Below, in pieces: positions 55,833 through 64,000 of a DNA stretch of 64,000 bases. This DNA is from Ancylothrix sp. D3o (GTDB lineage Bacteria > Cyanobacteriota > Cyanobacteriia > Cyanobacteriales > Oscillatoriaceae): assembly GCF_025370775.1 (NCBI RefSeq), contig NZ_JAMXEX010000002.1, forward strand, positions 310,001 to 374,000, read 5' to 3'. Each line of letters begins with the position of its first letter. Position 1 is the stretch's first letter. A model generated the notes under the pieces. That model ran no database searches. It was given only the letters and a program-made list of their open reading frames with translations, and had not been told where the DNA came from. Made by a program: the position numbers and the translations under genes.

Positions 55833-57833
55833 ATGGGTTTGGAGTCCGACACTTCTGAGAATACGCACGCCTTACCGGCCAAATCAGCCAATTTAGTCCA
55901 ACGTGCTGCACTAAAAAAGGCTGACGCTATCACCAGGGTAGAAAAACCCTGGACAATCGAACAGAGTGAGGAACTCTACCGCATTAAAGGCTGGGGAGAA
56001 CCTTATTACTCGATCAATGCTTTAGGTCACGTTACAGTTTCTCCCAAAGGAGATCGCGGTGGTTCGTTGGATTTATACGAACTAATTGAAGCATTGCGCC
56101 GGCGTAATTTGGGTTTACCTTTGGTGATTCGTTTTTCTGATATTTTAGAAGACCGCATCGAACGCTTAAATGCTTGTTTTGCGCGGGCTATTGCTCGCTA
56201 TAACTACGGTGGAGTCTACCGGGGAGTATTTCCAGTCAAATGCAACCAACACCGCCATCTGGTCGAAGATTTGGTGAGGTTTGGTGCGCCGCATCAATTT
56301 GGTTTAGAGGCCGGTTCTAAACCAGAATTGATGATTGCTTTAGCCGCTCTCACAACTCCGGGCGCACTTTTAATTTGCAATGGCTATAAAGATCGGGAAT
56401 ATGTGGAAACGGCTATTTTAGCAAGCCGTTTAGGCAAAACTTCAATTATTGTCATTGAGCAAGTTGAAGAAGTACAAATGGTCATTGATGCCTCTCGGAA
56501 ATTAGGCATTGAGCCGGTGGTGGGAGTCCGCGCTAAACTTAGTACAAAAGGCAGTGGTCGTTGGGGTTGTTCCACCGGCGACCGGGCAAAATTTGGCTTA
56601 ACAATTCCGGAAATGATGGCTGCGGTTGAAAAACTTTCTGAAGCCGGTTTACTGAATTGTTTACAGCTTTTGCATTTTCATATTGGCTCGCAAATTTCCT
56701 CGATTAGTGTTATCAAAGATGCCATCCGCGAAGCTAGTCAAATTTATGTGGAACTGCTGAAGTTAGGCGCCAATATGAAATATCTGGATGTCGGCGGTGG
56801 TTTAGCGGTTGATTATGATGGCTCAAAGAGCAAATACCATGCTTCTAAAAATTACAATATGCAAAACTACGCGAATGATATTGTCGCGGAAGTTAAAGAA
56901 GCTTGTGAGGAACGCTCGATGCCGGTGCCTACTTTAATTAGTGAAAGTGGCCGCGCCATTGCTTCTCATCAGTCGGTTTTGGTGTTTGATGTTTTGGGGG
57001 TTAGTGATGTTAGCACCGGCACACCGCCAGAAGTGACTGAGAAAGAGCATTTAATTCTACGCAACCTCTATGAAACGTATCAATCAATTGCGCTTTTAAA
57101 TTATCAAGAAGCGTATCACGATGCAATTCAGTTTAAGGAAGAAGCGATTAGTTTGTTTAATTTTGGCTATCTAAGTTTGCCAGAACGAGCGAAAGCGGAA
57201 AGGCTTTATTGGGCTTGTTGTGCGAAGATTCGGGAAATTTTGCGGCTCCAAAATTATGTGCCGGATGAGTTAGAAGATTTAGAGCGTACAATGGCATCAA
57301 TTTATTATGTCAATTTGTCGGTTTTTCAGTCGGCTCCTGATAGTTGGGCGATTGATCAATTGTTCCCTATTATGCCGGTTCACCGGTTGGATGAGGAACC
57401 CACCGAACGGGCAACACTGGCAGATTTAACCTGCGATAGTGATGGCAAAATTGACCAATTTATTGATTTACAAGCCACGAAGCCGGTGTTAGAAGTTCAC
57501 CCTCTTAAACCAGATAAGCCTTATTATTTGGCAATGTTTCTGGGAGGCGCTTATCAGGAGATTATGGGTAATTTACATAATCTTTTTGGCGATACTAATG
57601 CGGTGCATATTAAGCTGACTCCAACGGGTTATCAAATTGAGCACGTTGTCAAGGGTGATACGATGACTCAAGTGATGAATTATGTGGAATATGACCCTGA
57701 AGATTTAATTGAAAGTATGCGCCAACAAACTGAGCAGGCTTTGCAAGATAAACGCATTACCATTGAAGAATCGCAGTTATTATTGCAAAATTATGAGCGC
57801 GGTTTGACGGGTTATACTTATCTGTCGAGTTGA
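55833..57833 (+). CDS. speA: biosynthetic arginine decarboxylase
   Basis: A 666-residue PLP enzyme converting arginine to agmatine, the first step of polyamine synthesis and an arginine-catabolic route in cyanobacteria. The PLP lysine is Lys136 in GVFPVKCNQH. Further barrel motifs are LLHFHIGSQ and DVGGGLAVDYDG, with the C-terminal beta domain active-site loop ISESGRAIASH. Length is normal. The TnpB insertion lies just upstream and may have displaced or supplied its promoter. A G/C-rich terminator follows. Confidence 0.96.
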   Translation: MGLESDTSENTHALPAKSANLVQRAALKKADAITRVEKPWTIEQSEELYRIKGWGEPYYSINALGHVTVSPKGDRGGSLDLYELIEALRRRNLGLPLVIRFSDILEDRIERLNACFARAIARYNYGGVYRGVFPVKCNQHRHLVEDLVRFGAPHQFGLEAGSKPELMIALAALTTPGALLICNGYKDREYVETAILASRLGKTSIIVIEQVEEVQMVIDASRKLGIEPVVGVRAKLSTKGSGRWGCSTGDRAKFGLTIPEMMAAVEKLSEAGLLNCLQLLHFHIGSQISSISVIKDAIREASQIYVELLKLGANMKYLDVGGGLAVDYDGSKSKYHASKNYNMQNYANDIVAEVKEACEERSMPVPTLISESGRAIASHQSVLVFDVLGVSDVSTGTPPEVTEKEHLILRNLYETYQSIALLNYQEAYHDAIQFKEEAISLFNFGYLSLPERAKAERLYWACCAKIREILRLQNYVPDELEDLERTMASIYYVNLSVFQSAPDSWAIDQLFPIMPVHRLDEEPTERATLADLTCDSDGKIDQFIDLQATKPVLEVHPLKPDKPYYLAMFLGGAYQEIMGNLHNLFGDTNAVHIKLTPTGYQIEHVVKGDTMTQVMNYVEYDPEDLIESMRQQTEQALQDKRITIEESQLLLQNYERGLTGYTYLSS

Positions 57834-57842
57834 AGTGGTTGT

Positions 57843-57880
57843 CCCCCCCTGCTTTGAGTGGTGCTGGGGGGGGTGTTTTT
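57843..57880 (+). terminator. terminator of speA
   Basis: A C-run (57843-57849) pairs with a G-run (57866-57873) around a 16-base loop, followed by TGTTTTT, ten bases after the stop. Confidence 0.7.
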
Positions 57881-57952
57881 AACCGCAGATGTTAGGCGTA
57901 GCCGCGCGTAGCGCTACGCAGATGAACGCGGATGAATGGGGATAGGGGGTTT
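57881..57952 (+). repeat. GCAGAT-type dispersed repeat, copy 6
   Basis: AACCGCAGATG, then the insert GTAGCCGCGCGTAGCGCTA shared with copy 5, then GCAGATGAACGCGGATGAAT. Confidence 0.7.
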
Positions 57953-57972
57953 ATTGGGTGGGAGGGGGTTTT

Positions 57973-59139
57973 TTAAATTTCTTCTACACCGAGTAATTCT
58001 GCAATTGCTTGGTGTTCTACTGCTGGCTCGTTGGGTAGGGTTTTGCGGGTATCGGTAATCAGCCAATCGAGGGCGGCGGCTTCTAAGTCTATTCGTTCGC
58101 CGGTTTTGTCGATACAGTAACGTCCGAATACTAATTTATCGACTAACCGCGCTCCTTGTCCTAAGCGGGAGTATTCAAATATCACGCTGTTTTCGACAGT
58201 TGCACCTCGACAAACGCAGCAATTTGGGCCGATGGCGGTGGGGCCAATAATTTTAGCGCCGTCTTCTATGCGAGTCATTCCGCCAATGTAAACCGGCCCT
58301 TGAATGTCTACTTTATCCCAATTAACTGCCACATTCAGGCCGGTGTAGACGCCGGGTTTTACTTCTTGGCCCGGTATTCTCACATTTTTAACTTCTCCCA
58401 ACATCACACCGCGTATAGCTCGCCAGTAGTCGGGGACTTTTCCAATATCTACCCATTGAAAATCCATTGCAATGCCGTAAAACGGAGCGCCAATCTCAAC
58501 CAAGTGAGGGAACAATTGACCCCCGATATCAAATTCTTTCCCAGACGGAATATATTTCAGCACTTCTGGCTCAAAAATATAAATGCCGGTATTGATATCG
58601 GTGCTGAGGGCTTCTTCAACAGGCGGTTTTTCTTGGAAGGCAATAATGCGGTTATTTTCGTCTGTTACCACCACACCATAACTAGAAACTTCCTCACGCG
58701 GAACCGATTTCATAATCACAGTGGCGATGGAACCTTTTTCTCTATGCCACTTGACGGCCTGGGTTAAGTCTAAATCAATAAGAGCGTCACCGCACAAGAC
58801 CACAAAAGTATCATCGAAAAACGGGTAAAAGTCTTGAATGCGGCGCATCCCACCGGCAGATCCCAGCGCCTCGCCCATCAATTCGCCTTCAACGATGCGA
58901 CCTTCAAAAGAATAAGCAATTTGGACACCAAAACGCTGTCCGTCCCGAAAATAGTCTTCAATTTCTTTTGCCAAGTGGCTGACGTTGACCATAATTTCGT
59001 CAAAACCATGTTGGCGCAGCAATTCTACCAAAAATTCCATCACTGGTTTTTGCAGGATGGGGATCATGGGTTTGGGGATAGTGTAGGTAATGGGACGAAT
59101 ACGAGTTCCCTTACCGGCTGCGAGAATCATGGCTTTCAT
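57973..59139 (-). CDS. NDP-sugar pyrophosphorylase (nucleotidyltransferase with hexapeptide domain)
   Basis: A 388-residue sugar-1-phosphate nucleotidyltransferase. The N-terminal Rossmann-like domain starts ILAAGKGTRIRPIT and has IPKPMIPI, CGDALIDLDL and FQEKPP. The C-terminal left-handed beta-helix (about 265-345) has GPVYIGGMTRIEDGAKI-type repeats. Relatives make GDP-mannose or dTDP/UDP-glucose for surface polysaccharides; the substrate cannot be decided here. Stand-alone on the minus strand. Confidence 0.9.
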   Translation of the reverse strand: MKAMILAAGKGTRIRPITYTIPKPMIPILQKPVMEFLVELLRQHGFDEIMVNVSHLAKEIEDYFRDGQRFGVQIAYSFEGRIVEGELMGEALGSAGGMRRIQDFYPFFDDTFVVLCGDALIDLDLTQAVKWHREKGSIATVIMKSVPREEVSSYGVVVTDENNRIIAFQEKPPVEEALSTDINTGIYIFEPEVLKYIPSGKEFDIGGQLFPHLVEIGAPFYGIAMDFQWVDIGKVPDYWRAIRGVMLGEVKNVRIPGQEVKPGVYTGLNVAVNWDKVDIQGPVYIGGMTRIEDGAKIIGPTAIGPNCCVCRGATVENSVIFEYSRLGQGARLVDKLVFGRYCIDKTGERIDLEAAALDWLITDTRKTLPNEPAVEHQAIAELLGVEEI

Positions 59140-59351
59140 AAATGTTTTTCTCTTAACATAGAGCGCGAATCAATTATAAGTTTTTGCTTGGCAAGTGTTG
59201 AGTCACTCGATCCAACGGCCTGCAATGCCAGACATTGTAGTGACTTAACTGGCTGGTGACTGAGTGTAACATTTCCTCGCACTGATTTTAGATTTTCGAT
59301 TTTAGTCTTTACAGCAGTTGGCGGTTTTTTAGCGAGGAATTTCTGCGCCCT

Positions 59352-60263
59352 TTATGTAGCATTATTTAAGTTAATGTTATTCTCGGTTGATGCTGATGGG
59401 GGTGTATTTTCGTTGATTGCTCGGATTTTTAAGTCTTGGTAAAATTCTTCTTGTAAAAGTTCTACTTTAGACTGCGAACACAGTAGCAGCAATCCCCAAA
59501 AAACAGCCACCCGCTCGCTCTGGGGTTCGGGGGGGTGGTCGAGTTCAGGCGGCGCTGAAGGTTCCCAAAATGAAAGCAACTCATCTAAATTGATCCACTC
59601 TTGGTTTTGAGAAATTTCTGGCCAACGCTGGGCTAAAAATTTTTCTAAGGCGGCGGCCACTTCGTTAAGGTTTTCGTGGTGGGCTAAACCGGCAATGGCG
59701 CGGGCTGTTTGGGCGCTGCTTTTGGGCCGGTGTTTTTTTGTCCTAGGCCGGCGGGGGCGTTCTTGAATTTCTGTCGCCATCACCTGCAATTGTTCAATCA
59801 GTTCTTGCAGGGTAACGCGGCGTTTTTGCGGTGGTTGAGCAACAGCACGCCGGCGGATACAGCGATCAAGTTGCACACTATTCCGCACAGAAATTAGGCC
59901 GTCTCCTTCCAAAATCGGCGCTTCTTCTTCAAGCAGTTGCTCTTCTTCGCTTTCTTCTTGCAAGCGAGCCAGCGTATCTGCTTTGAGCAAAACCAGCATT
60001 GAGGCGTACAAAAACGCTTGACCCGACTGGGAGAGGGCGGCTTCTCGCTCAAGCAAACTCGCCGCATTCCCAGGCGAGACACCGGCAACGGGAACAGCGG
60101 CGAGGGTGCTTAAAAATCGGTCAATCACATCTATAACTTGCACATCCCAAGGGTCAATTTCTCCCTGTTCCGCCATTTCCATCAGCATAGCAATACCCAG
60201 TTCTGGGGCTGAGGCTCCTTGACTGTGTAAGTTTGCGGCTTGTTGGGAAAGTGAACCGGTCAT
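59352..60263 (-). CDS. scpA: segregation and condensation protein A
   Basis: A 303-residue kleisin that bridges the SMC heads. The N-terminal helical domain has the family phrase EIDPWDVQVIDVIDRFL, the acidic linker is about 100-125, and the C-terminal winged helix contains VAVFWGLLLLCSQSKVELLQEEFY. A basic stretch (RPRRPRTKKHRPK) near residue 175 is unusual. ScpA compacts and separates sister chromosomes with SMC and ScpB. Its ATG overlaps the stop of the LapA-like gene by four bases. Confidence 0.93.
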   Translation of the reverse strand: MTGSLSQQAANLHSQGASAPELGIAMLMEMAEQGEIDPWDVQVIDVIDRFLSTLAAVPVAGVSPGNAASLLEREAALSQSGQAFLYASMLVLLKADTLARLQEESEEEQLLEEEAPILEGDGLISVRNSVQLDRCIRRRAVAQPPQKRRVTLQELIEQLQVMATEIQERPRRPRTKKHRPKSSAQTARAIAGLAHHENLNEVAAALEKFLAQRWPEISQNQEWINLDELLSFWEPSAPPELDHPPEPQSERVAVFWGLLLLCSQSKVELLQEEFYQDLKIRAINENTPPSASTENNINLNNAT

Positions 60264-60691
60264 TGGTTTCTTGTGAAAAAATGTTTGAATTTAACAACAC
60301 GATTCTCAACAGCCGCCTCCTCTTGATCTACCAGAACTGCTGTTTGCTCTGCGAGAGGTTCTGGGGCTACGGGCAAGCGAAGCTGTTGTGTTTGAAGTTC
60401 TGCTTTATAGCGTTCGATATCTTCTTCTAAAGCTTCGATGCGGTTTTGTTGTTTGCGGATGCGGAGATTTTTGGGCCCAAGGGTGAGGAGGCGTTCTAAT
60501 TGGCTCCACATTCCATATAACCATGCTAAACCGGCTCCCAATCCCATCGCTATGATCAGTTCAACGGCGAGAGGGGCTTGAAATTCTATGTTTTCATAAA
60601 TTTGAACGGTGGCCGGTTGGGTGTTTTGAACGCCAAAAAAAACGAAGGCTAAACAAAATACAAACAGAAGGGAGAAGTTAAGCGTCCGCAT
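60260..60691 (-). CDS. LapA-domain membrane protein
   Basis: A 143-residue inner-membrane protein with two helices (about 4-22 and 40-62; FFGVQNTQPATVQ lies between them) followed by a coiled coil (about 75-110) and an acidic tail. This matches the DUF1049/LapA family, which in other bacteria helps lipopolysaccharide assembly. The ATG at 60691 is preferred (GGAG upstream and the helix near the N-terminus); 60730 is an alternative. It is translationally coupled to scpA. Confidence 0.8.
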   Translation of the reverse strand: MRTLNFSLLFVFCLAFVFFGVQNTQPATVQIYENIEFQAPLAVELIIAMGLGAGLAWLYGMWSQLERLLTLGPKNLRIRKQQNRIEALEEDIERYKAELQTQQLRLPVAPEPLAEQTAVLVDQEEAAVENRVVKFKHFFTRNQ

Positions 60692-60805
60692 TGCAAAAGT
60701 CTCCGGTTGTGGGGGGAGTGATATTGCCATTTTACGGGATACCGGCCCCTAAAAAACATCGAGTTTGAGCAGGACACAAAGGGTGTCCTAAGCATACTTA
60801 CTCTC

Positions 60806-61579
60806 TCAAACCGCTGCTTGACGTTTGCCGATCCCAAGGGCCGGTAATAGCCGATATTTTAAAAAGCTGCCAAGGGCAACCAATAAAATAATCACCAATG
60901 CACCTATACCAATGGGACTCGGCACCCAAAACACTGTTTCTAAGTGATTAACTTCGCCTGATTTAAGCTTCCAAGTAAGCTGACTGTTTTGTTTTTCTGT
61001 AACAAGAGTTTCAAGGCCGGTTTCGACGTTGGTAGCTCCCCAAGGTGTGTTTAAACTGAAATCTAAATCTAAAATAGACCCCGGACTCAATAAAACATTG
61101 CCGTTGGCAGCAATCACACTCAGAGAGCGCAAATCTAAATCATAAACAAGCTGGTTTCTAATTGCTAAAATCCAATTACTCTGAGTCACACTCAGATGAG
61201 ATTTAATATCTGGGAGATCCGGAACAGGACGGGCTTTTTTCTTTTCTAGGGGATTAAAAAAATCGTTAAATTTTTCTTCGAGTTCAGCCCCATTATTAAA
61301 AGGAATCGTCACCAAAATCTCTCCTTCTTGGAGTTGTTTGGTGCGGCCACCCAATTGACTAGCTCTTTGTTTAATACTATCTAGCCATTCTTGGACGGTT
61401 GTACCGCTAAAATTGGTGAACTGTTGTCCTAACTGAATGTGCTGGACAATTTCCCCGTGAGTCTGGCTTTCAAAGTTGATGGCTACATCATAGTCAACAC
61501 AGCCAGAAAGCAAACAAGAAGCTAAGATAATTGTCCAGAAAATCCGCAATTTGCTAAAAATTTTATGGAGATGTTTCAT
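60806..61579 (-). CDS. DUF3153 lipoprotein
   Basis: A 257-residue membrane-anchored protein. The signal helix ends in the lipobox LLSGC (Cys27), an extracytoplasmic domain follows, and a second transmembrane helix lies near the C-terminus (about 222-242) with a short basic tail. It has the features of the cyanobacterial DUF3153 family, also found in chloroplasts. Function unknown. It precedes the lapA-scpA pair by about 110 bases. Confidence 0.8.
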   Translation of the reverse strand: MKHLHKIFSKLRIFWTIILASCLLSGCVDYDVAINFESQTHGEIVQHIQLGQQFTNFSGTTVQEWLDSIKQRASQLGGRTKQLQEGEILVTIPFNNGAELEEKFNDFFNPLEKKKARPVPDLPDIKSHLSVTQSNWILAIRNQLVYDLDLRSLSVIAANGNVLLSPGSILDLDFSLNTPWGATNVETGLETLVTEKQNSQLTWKLKSGEVNHLETVFWVPSPIGIGALVIILLVALGSFLKYRLLPALGIGKRQAAV

Positions 61580-62072
61580 ACAACAAATACCAGAGATAAT
61601 ATGCCTTAAAGATGGACAAGTTACTTAAATTTTACCCCGACAAAAACCTCTTAATTCCTCCTTTTGCTCTGGGTTGATTTGTGGTTTTTTGTGTAAATTA
61701 AACCCTCAACTGCCTATAAGAAGCCGGCCTTTACCAATTCTGGGTTTATGGCCCAACTTTTGTTAAAAACTCACAGAGGAATGGAAAATTTTCCCTGATT
61801 GTACAGGCACCTGGGCCGGTGTGCGGGGTTGCTTTATTCATCTTAGGCCGTGTGGTGTTGTTGTTGCTAGTCACGACAATGGCAACCGCAGCTATCATGT
61901 CAAAAAAATCTAACCATCACACCCGACTTTGTAGCTTCCTCGAACCTATTAGACTGAAAACCTACAAACCGGCGCTCCTCAAAGTGTCGGTTTTTTAGTT
62001 CCTGGGGTAAGGTGGAATCTTAGAACACTAGAGAGAAAACAGCACAAGCCCAGAGCGAGATTAGAAAAAAAG
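61580..62072. other. intergenic, divergent, with a plus-strand hairpin
   Basis: Contains the terminator-like hairpin at 61966-61996. No gene with family resemblance. Promoters of both flanking genes must lie here. Confidence 0.45.
61966..61996 (+). terminator. terminator-like hairpin without an upstream gene
   Basis: An 8-bp stem AAACCGGC/GTCGGTTT with one G-T pair, followed by T residues. It reads on the plus strand although no plus-strand gene precedes it, so it may end a small RNA or act as an attenuator for the gene at 62073. Confidence 0.45.
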
Positions 62073-64000
62073 ATGGATACTTTAGATACGCGAGAATGGT
62101 TGCTCACAAATGGTTTAGGCAGCTTTGCCAGTGGAACTGTATGCGATGCGAGGACGCGGACTTATCATGGTTGGTTAATTGCTGCTCTTGAGCCTCCTTG
62201 CCAGCGTACTTTGTTGCTTTCTCATTTGGAGGCAACTTTGGAAGTGGGCGGTCAGGTTTGGCAGTTGGGGACAAATTTTTGGCAGGGTGGAACAGTTGCA
62301 CCGGCAGGTTTTCAATTGTTGCGCTCGTTTGAAAGAGAACCGGCCCCGACTTGGACTTGGGGTGAGGGCGACTGGCAGCTTAGGCGACGTTTGTTGATGC
62401 CGCATCGGGGTTTAGAAAAAGTTTCTCACAATATTTTGATTGAATATGAATATCGCGGTATTTCACCGGCAATTTTGAAACTTCGTCCTTTGATTGCCGA
62501 TAGAGATTTTCATTATCAGCAAAGCTCGGCGGAGCAGTTACATTTTTCCCGCAGCATCGGTGAGCAAGAAGTTGTTTTTCAAGGATTTAGGAATGGTCAA
62601 GCCTTGACGGCGTGGCGGTTGCGTTGGAGTTCTGGGGAGTATGATGGTGAGAGTTTCTGGTATTGGAATTATTATTATCCCGAAGAAAACAAGCGAGGTT
62701 TAAATGATATTGAAGATTTATATAATCCGGGGTGTTTGACTGTGGTTTTGCAACCGCGTGGTTGTGTGGTTTTAGAGGCATCTGTAGGGGAAGAAATTGG
62801 AAATTATCAGCTTGATAAAAATTCGTTTGAAAAAGCTCTTTTATGGGAAAATCAGCGATTAACTGAGGTATTTGGAAAGGTACTTGTTAAGGGTAATAAT
62901 AATGAGAAAAAGCTTAAAAATCGGTTGTTAAAAGCAAGTGATCAGTTTATTGTTTATCGGGCTTCAATTGATGGGCCTACGGTGATTGCGGGGTATCCTT
63001 GGTTTAATGATTGGGGACGGGATACGTTAATTGCGTTACCGGGTTTAGCTTTGGCTACGGGGCGTTTTGAGCTTGCGAAGGGCTTGCTGAGAACGTTTGG
63101 AAAATATTGTAAGCATGGCTTAATTCCGAATGCGTTTCCTGATGCGGGGAGTCAGCCTTTTTATAACAGTGTTGATGCGGCTTTGTGGTGGGTAGAAATT
63201 TTGGGGCTTTATCTGGAGGCGACGCAGGATTGGCAATTTTTGAGGGAGCAATATGGGGTGGTAAGGCAAATTTATAAAGGCTTTAGTGCGGGGAGTTTGT
63301 ATAATATTGGCGTGGATGCGTCGGATGGGTTGGTGATGTGGGATGCTCTTGGGGCGGCGGTGACGTGGATGGATGTGGTGCTTGATGGGGTGCCGGTGAC
63401 TCCGCGCCGGGGCAAGCCGGTGGAGATTAATGCTTTGTGGTATTCGCTTTTGTGTTGGGGGGCTGTTTGGGCGGGCCGGTTGGCGGCGGAGGGTGGTGAG
63501 TTCGGGGTTAAGTATCAAAATCAAGCGGTTAGATATGCACATCACGCCGAAATTGTCAAGGCTTCTTTACAAAAATTTTGGAATGCTAAGAAAGGTTATT
63601 TATATGATGTGATAGACCCGGAGGGTGTAAGGGATGGGAGAATACGCCCGAATGCGGTTTTGGCCTTGTCGTTGTCTCATTGTGCGTTTTCGCAGGCACA
63701 GGGGCGCCAGGTGATGGAGGTGGCGCGGGAGAGGTTGTTGACACCGTATGGGTTGCGGAGTTTAGATTGGGAGGATGGGGGGTACAAGGGGCGCTATGAG
63801 GGGGGCCGGTATGGTCGAGATCGGGCGTATCATCAGGGGACGGTTTGGAGTTGGTTGATTGGCGCGTTTGTGCGGGGTTGGGTGCGGTTTTACCCGGAGG
63901 TAGAGGTGCCGGTGGATTGGGGTGCAATGTTGCAGCATTTTTGTGAGGAGGGTTGTATAGATAGCGTTTCGGAGATTTTTGATGGGGATGCGCCGCATTT
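62073..64000 (+). CDS. glycogen debranching enzyme / amylo-alpha-1,6-glucosidase, truncated by the window end
   Basis: The frame is open for 642 codons to the end of the window. The N-terminal domain starts with LLTNGLGSFASG and ARTRTYHGWLIAA, and the catalytic (alpha/alpha)6 barrel has PWFNDWGRDTLIALPG, with an acidic catalytic candidate, and the substrate phrase TWMDVVLDGVPVTPRRG. This is the GH133-like bacterial debranching family that removes alpha-1,6 branches from glycogen. The ATG at 62073 is the first good start; no strong ribosome-binding site precedes it. The C-terminus is missing. Confidence 0.9.
   Translation, partial: MDTLDTREWLLTNGLGSFASGTVCDARTRTYHGWLIAALEPPCQRTLLLSHLEATLEVGGQVWQLGTNFWQGGTVAPAGFQLLRSFEREPAPTWTWGEGDWQLRRRLLMPHRGLEKVSHNILIEYEYRGISPAILKLRPLIADRDFHYQQSSAEQLHFSRSIGEQEVVFQGFRNGQALTAWRLRWSSGEYDGESFWYWNYYYPEENKRGLNDIEDLYNPGCLTVVLQPRGCVVLEASVGEEIGNYQLDKNSFEKALLWENQRLTEVFGKVLVKGNNNEKKLKNRLLKASDQFIVYRASIDGPTVIAGYPWFNDWGRDTLIALPGLALATGRFELAKGLLRTFGKYCKHGLIPNAFPDAGSQPFYNSVDAALWWVEILGLYLEATQDWQFLREQYGVVRQIYKGFSAGSLYNIGVDASDGLVMWDALGAAVTWMDVVLDGVPVTPRRGKPVEINALWYSLLCWGAVWAGRLAAEGGEFGVKYQNQAVRYAHHAEIVKASLQKFWNAKKGYLYDVIDPEGVRDGRIRPNAVLALSLSHCAFSQAQGRQVMEVARERLLTPYGLRSLDWEDGGYKGRYEGGRYGRDRAYHQGTVWSWLIGAFVRGWVRFYPEVEVPVDWGAMLQHFCEEGCIDSVSEIFDGDAPH

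Overview
The window is cyanobacterial. It carries a photosystem I subunit gene (psaE), an NDH-1 subunit found in cyanobacteria and chloroplasts (ndhO), two high-light-inducible protein genes behind an apparent RpaB/HLR1 site, a lone homologue of the orange carotenoid protein C-terminal domain, a group 1 sigma factor of cyanobacterial type and a cobalamin riboswitch. Gene order and style (loose spacing, many 300-1500 base gaps, dispersed GCAGAT-type repeats, abundant CCGG-containing words) suggest a large-genome filamentous form of the Oscillatoriales type, but the species cannot be named from sequence alone. No rRNA, tRNA, CRISPR array or prophage was seen.

Layout. 0.3-8 kb: HAD hydrolase, TPR protein, single-domain response regulator, GyrA/ParC-type topoisomerase subunit, sugar-type ABC ATPase. 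8.1-16.9 kb: tandem hlip genes, sigA preceded by a 1.5 kb gene-free stretch, a metzincin-like protease, secG, gpmI, a proline-rich repeat lipoprotein and a MORN-repeat protein. 17-23.4 kb: DUF6391 protein, psaE-mutM, ndhO, malate dehydrogenase and an orphan P-loop ATPase. 23.6-28.3 kb (minus): deoC, then recO-MFS-glycosyltransferase. 28.9-37.5 kb: a minus-strand metal/tetrapyrrole cluster running from a cobalamin riboswitch through a DUF1636 protein, cobW, hemB, sufE, two further His-rich COG0523 GTPases and a WD40 protein; an alpha/beta-hydrolase lies upstream. 38.3-42.1 kb: an Mrp-type cation/proton antiporter operon lacking the large NuoL-like MrpA domain.

42.2-44.5 kb is the most unusual region: an Uma2-type nuclease, a 274-base near-perfect hairpin whose mismatches are strongly biased to G-U wobbles on the plus strand, a 78-residue HNH protein, two stem-loops and then an RNase III gene. 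A long RNA duplex directly upstream of an RNase III gene suggests autoregulation or a nuclease/RNA module. I know of no described system with this exact arrangement.

44.6-54 kb: small hypothetical proteins, an RRM-like protein, an OmpR-type response regulator with its histidine kinase, the carotenoid-protein homologue, queG and a large PAS/GAF histidine kinase. 54.4-55.8 kb: a solitary intact TnpB element lacking TnpA, inserted just upstream of speA (arginine decarboxylase). 58-61.6 kb (minus): nucleotidyltransferase, scpA with a LapA-like gene, and a DUF3153 lipoprotein. The window ends inside a glycogen-debranching enzyme gene.
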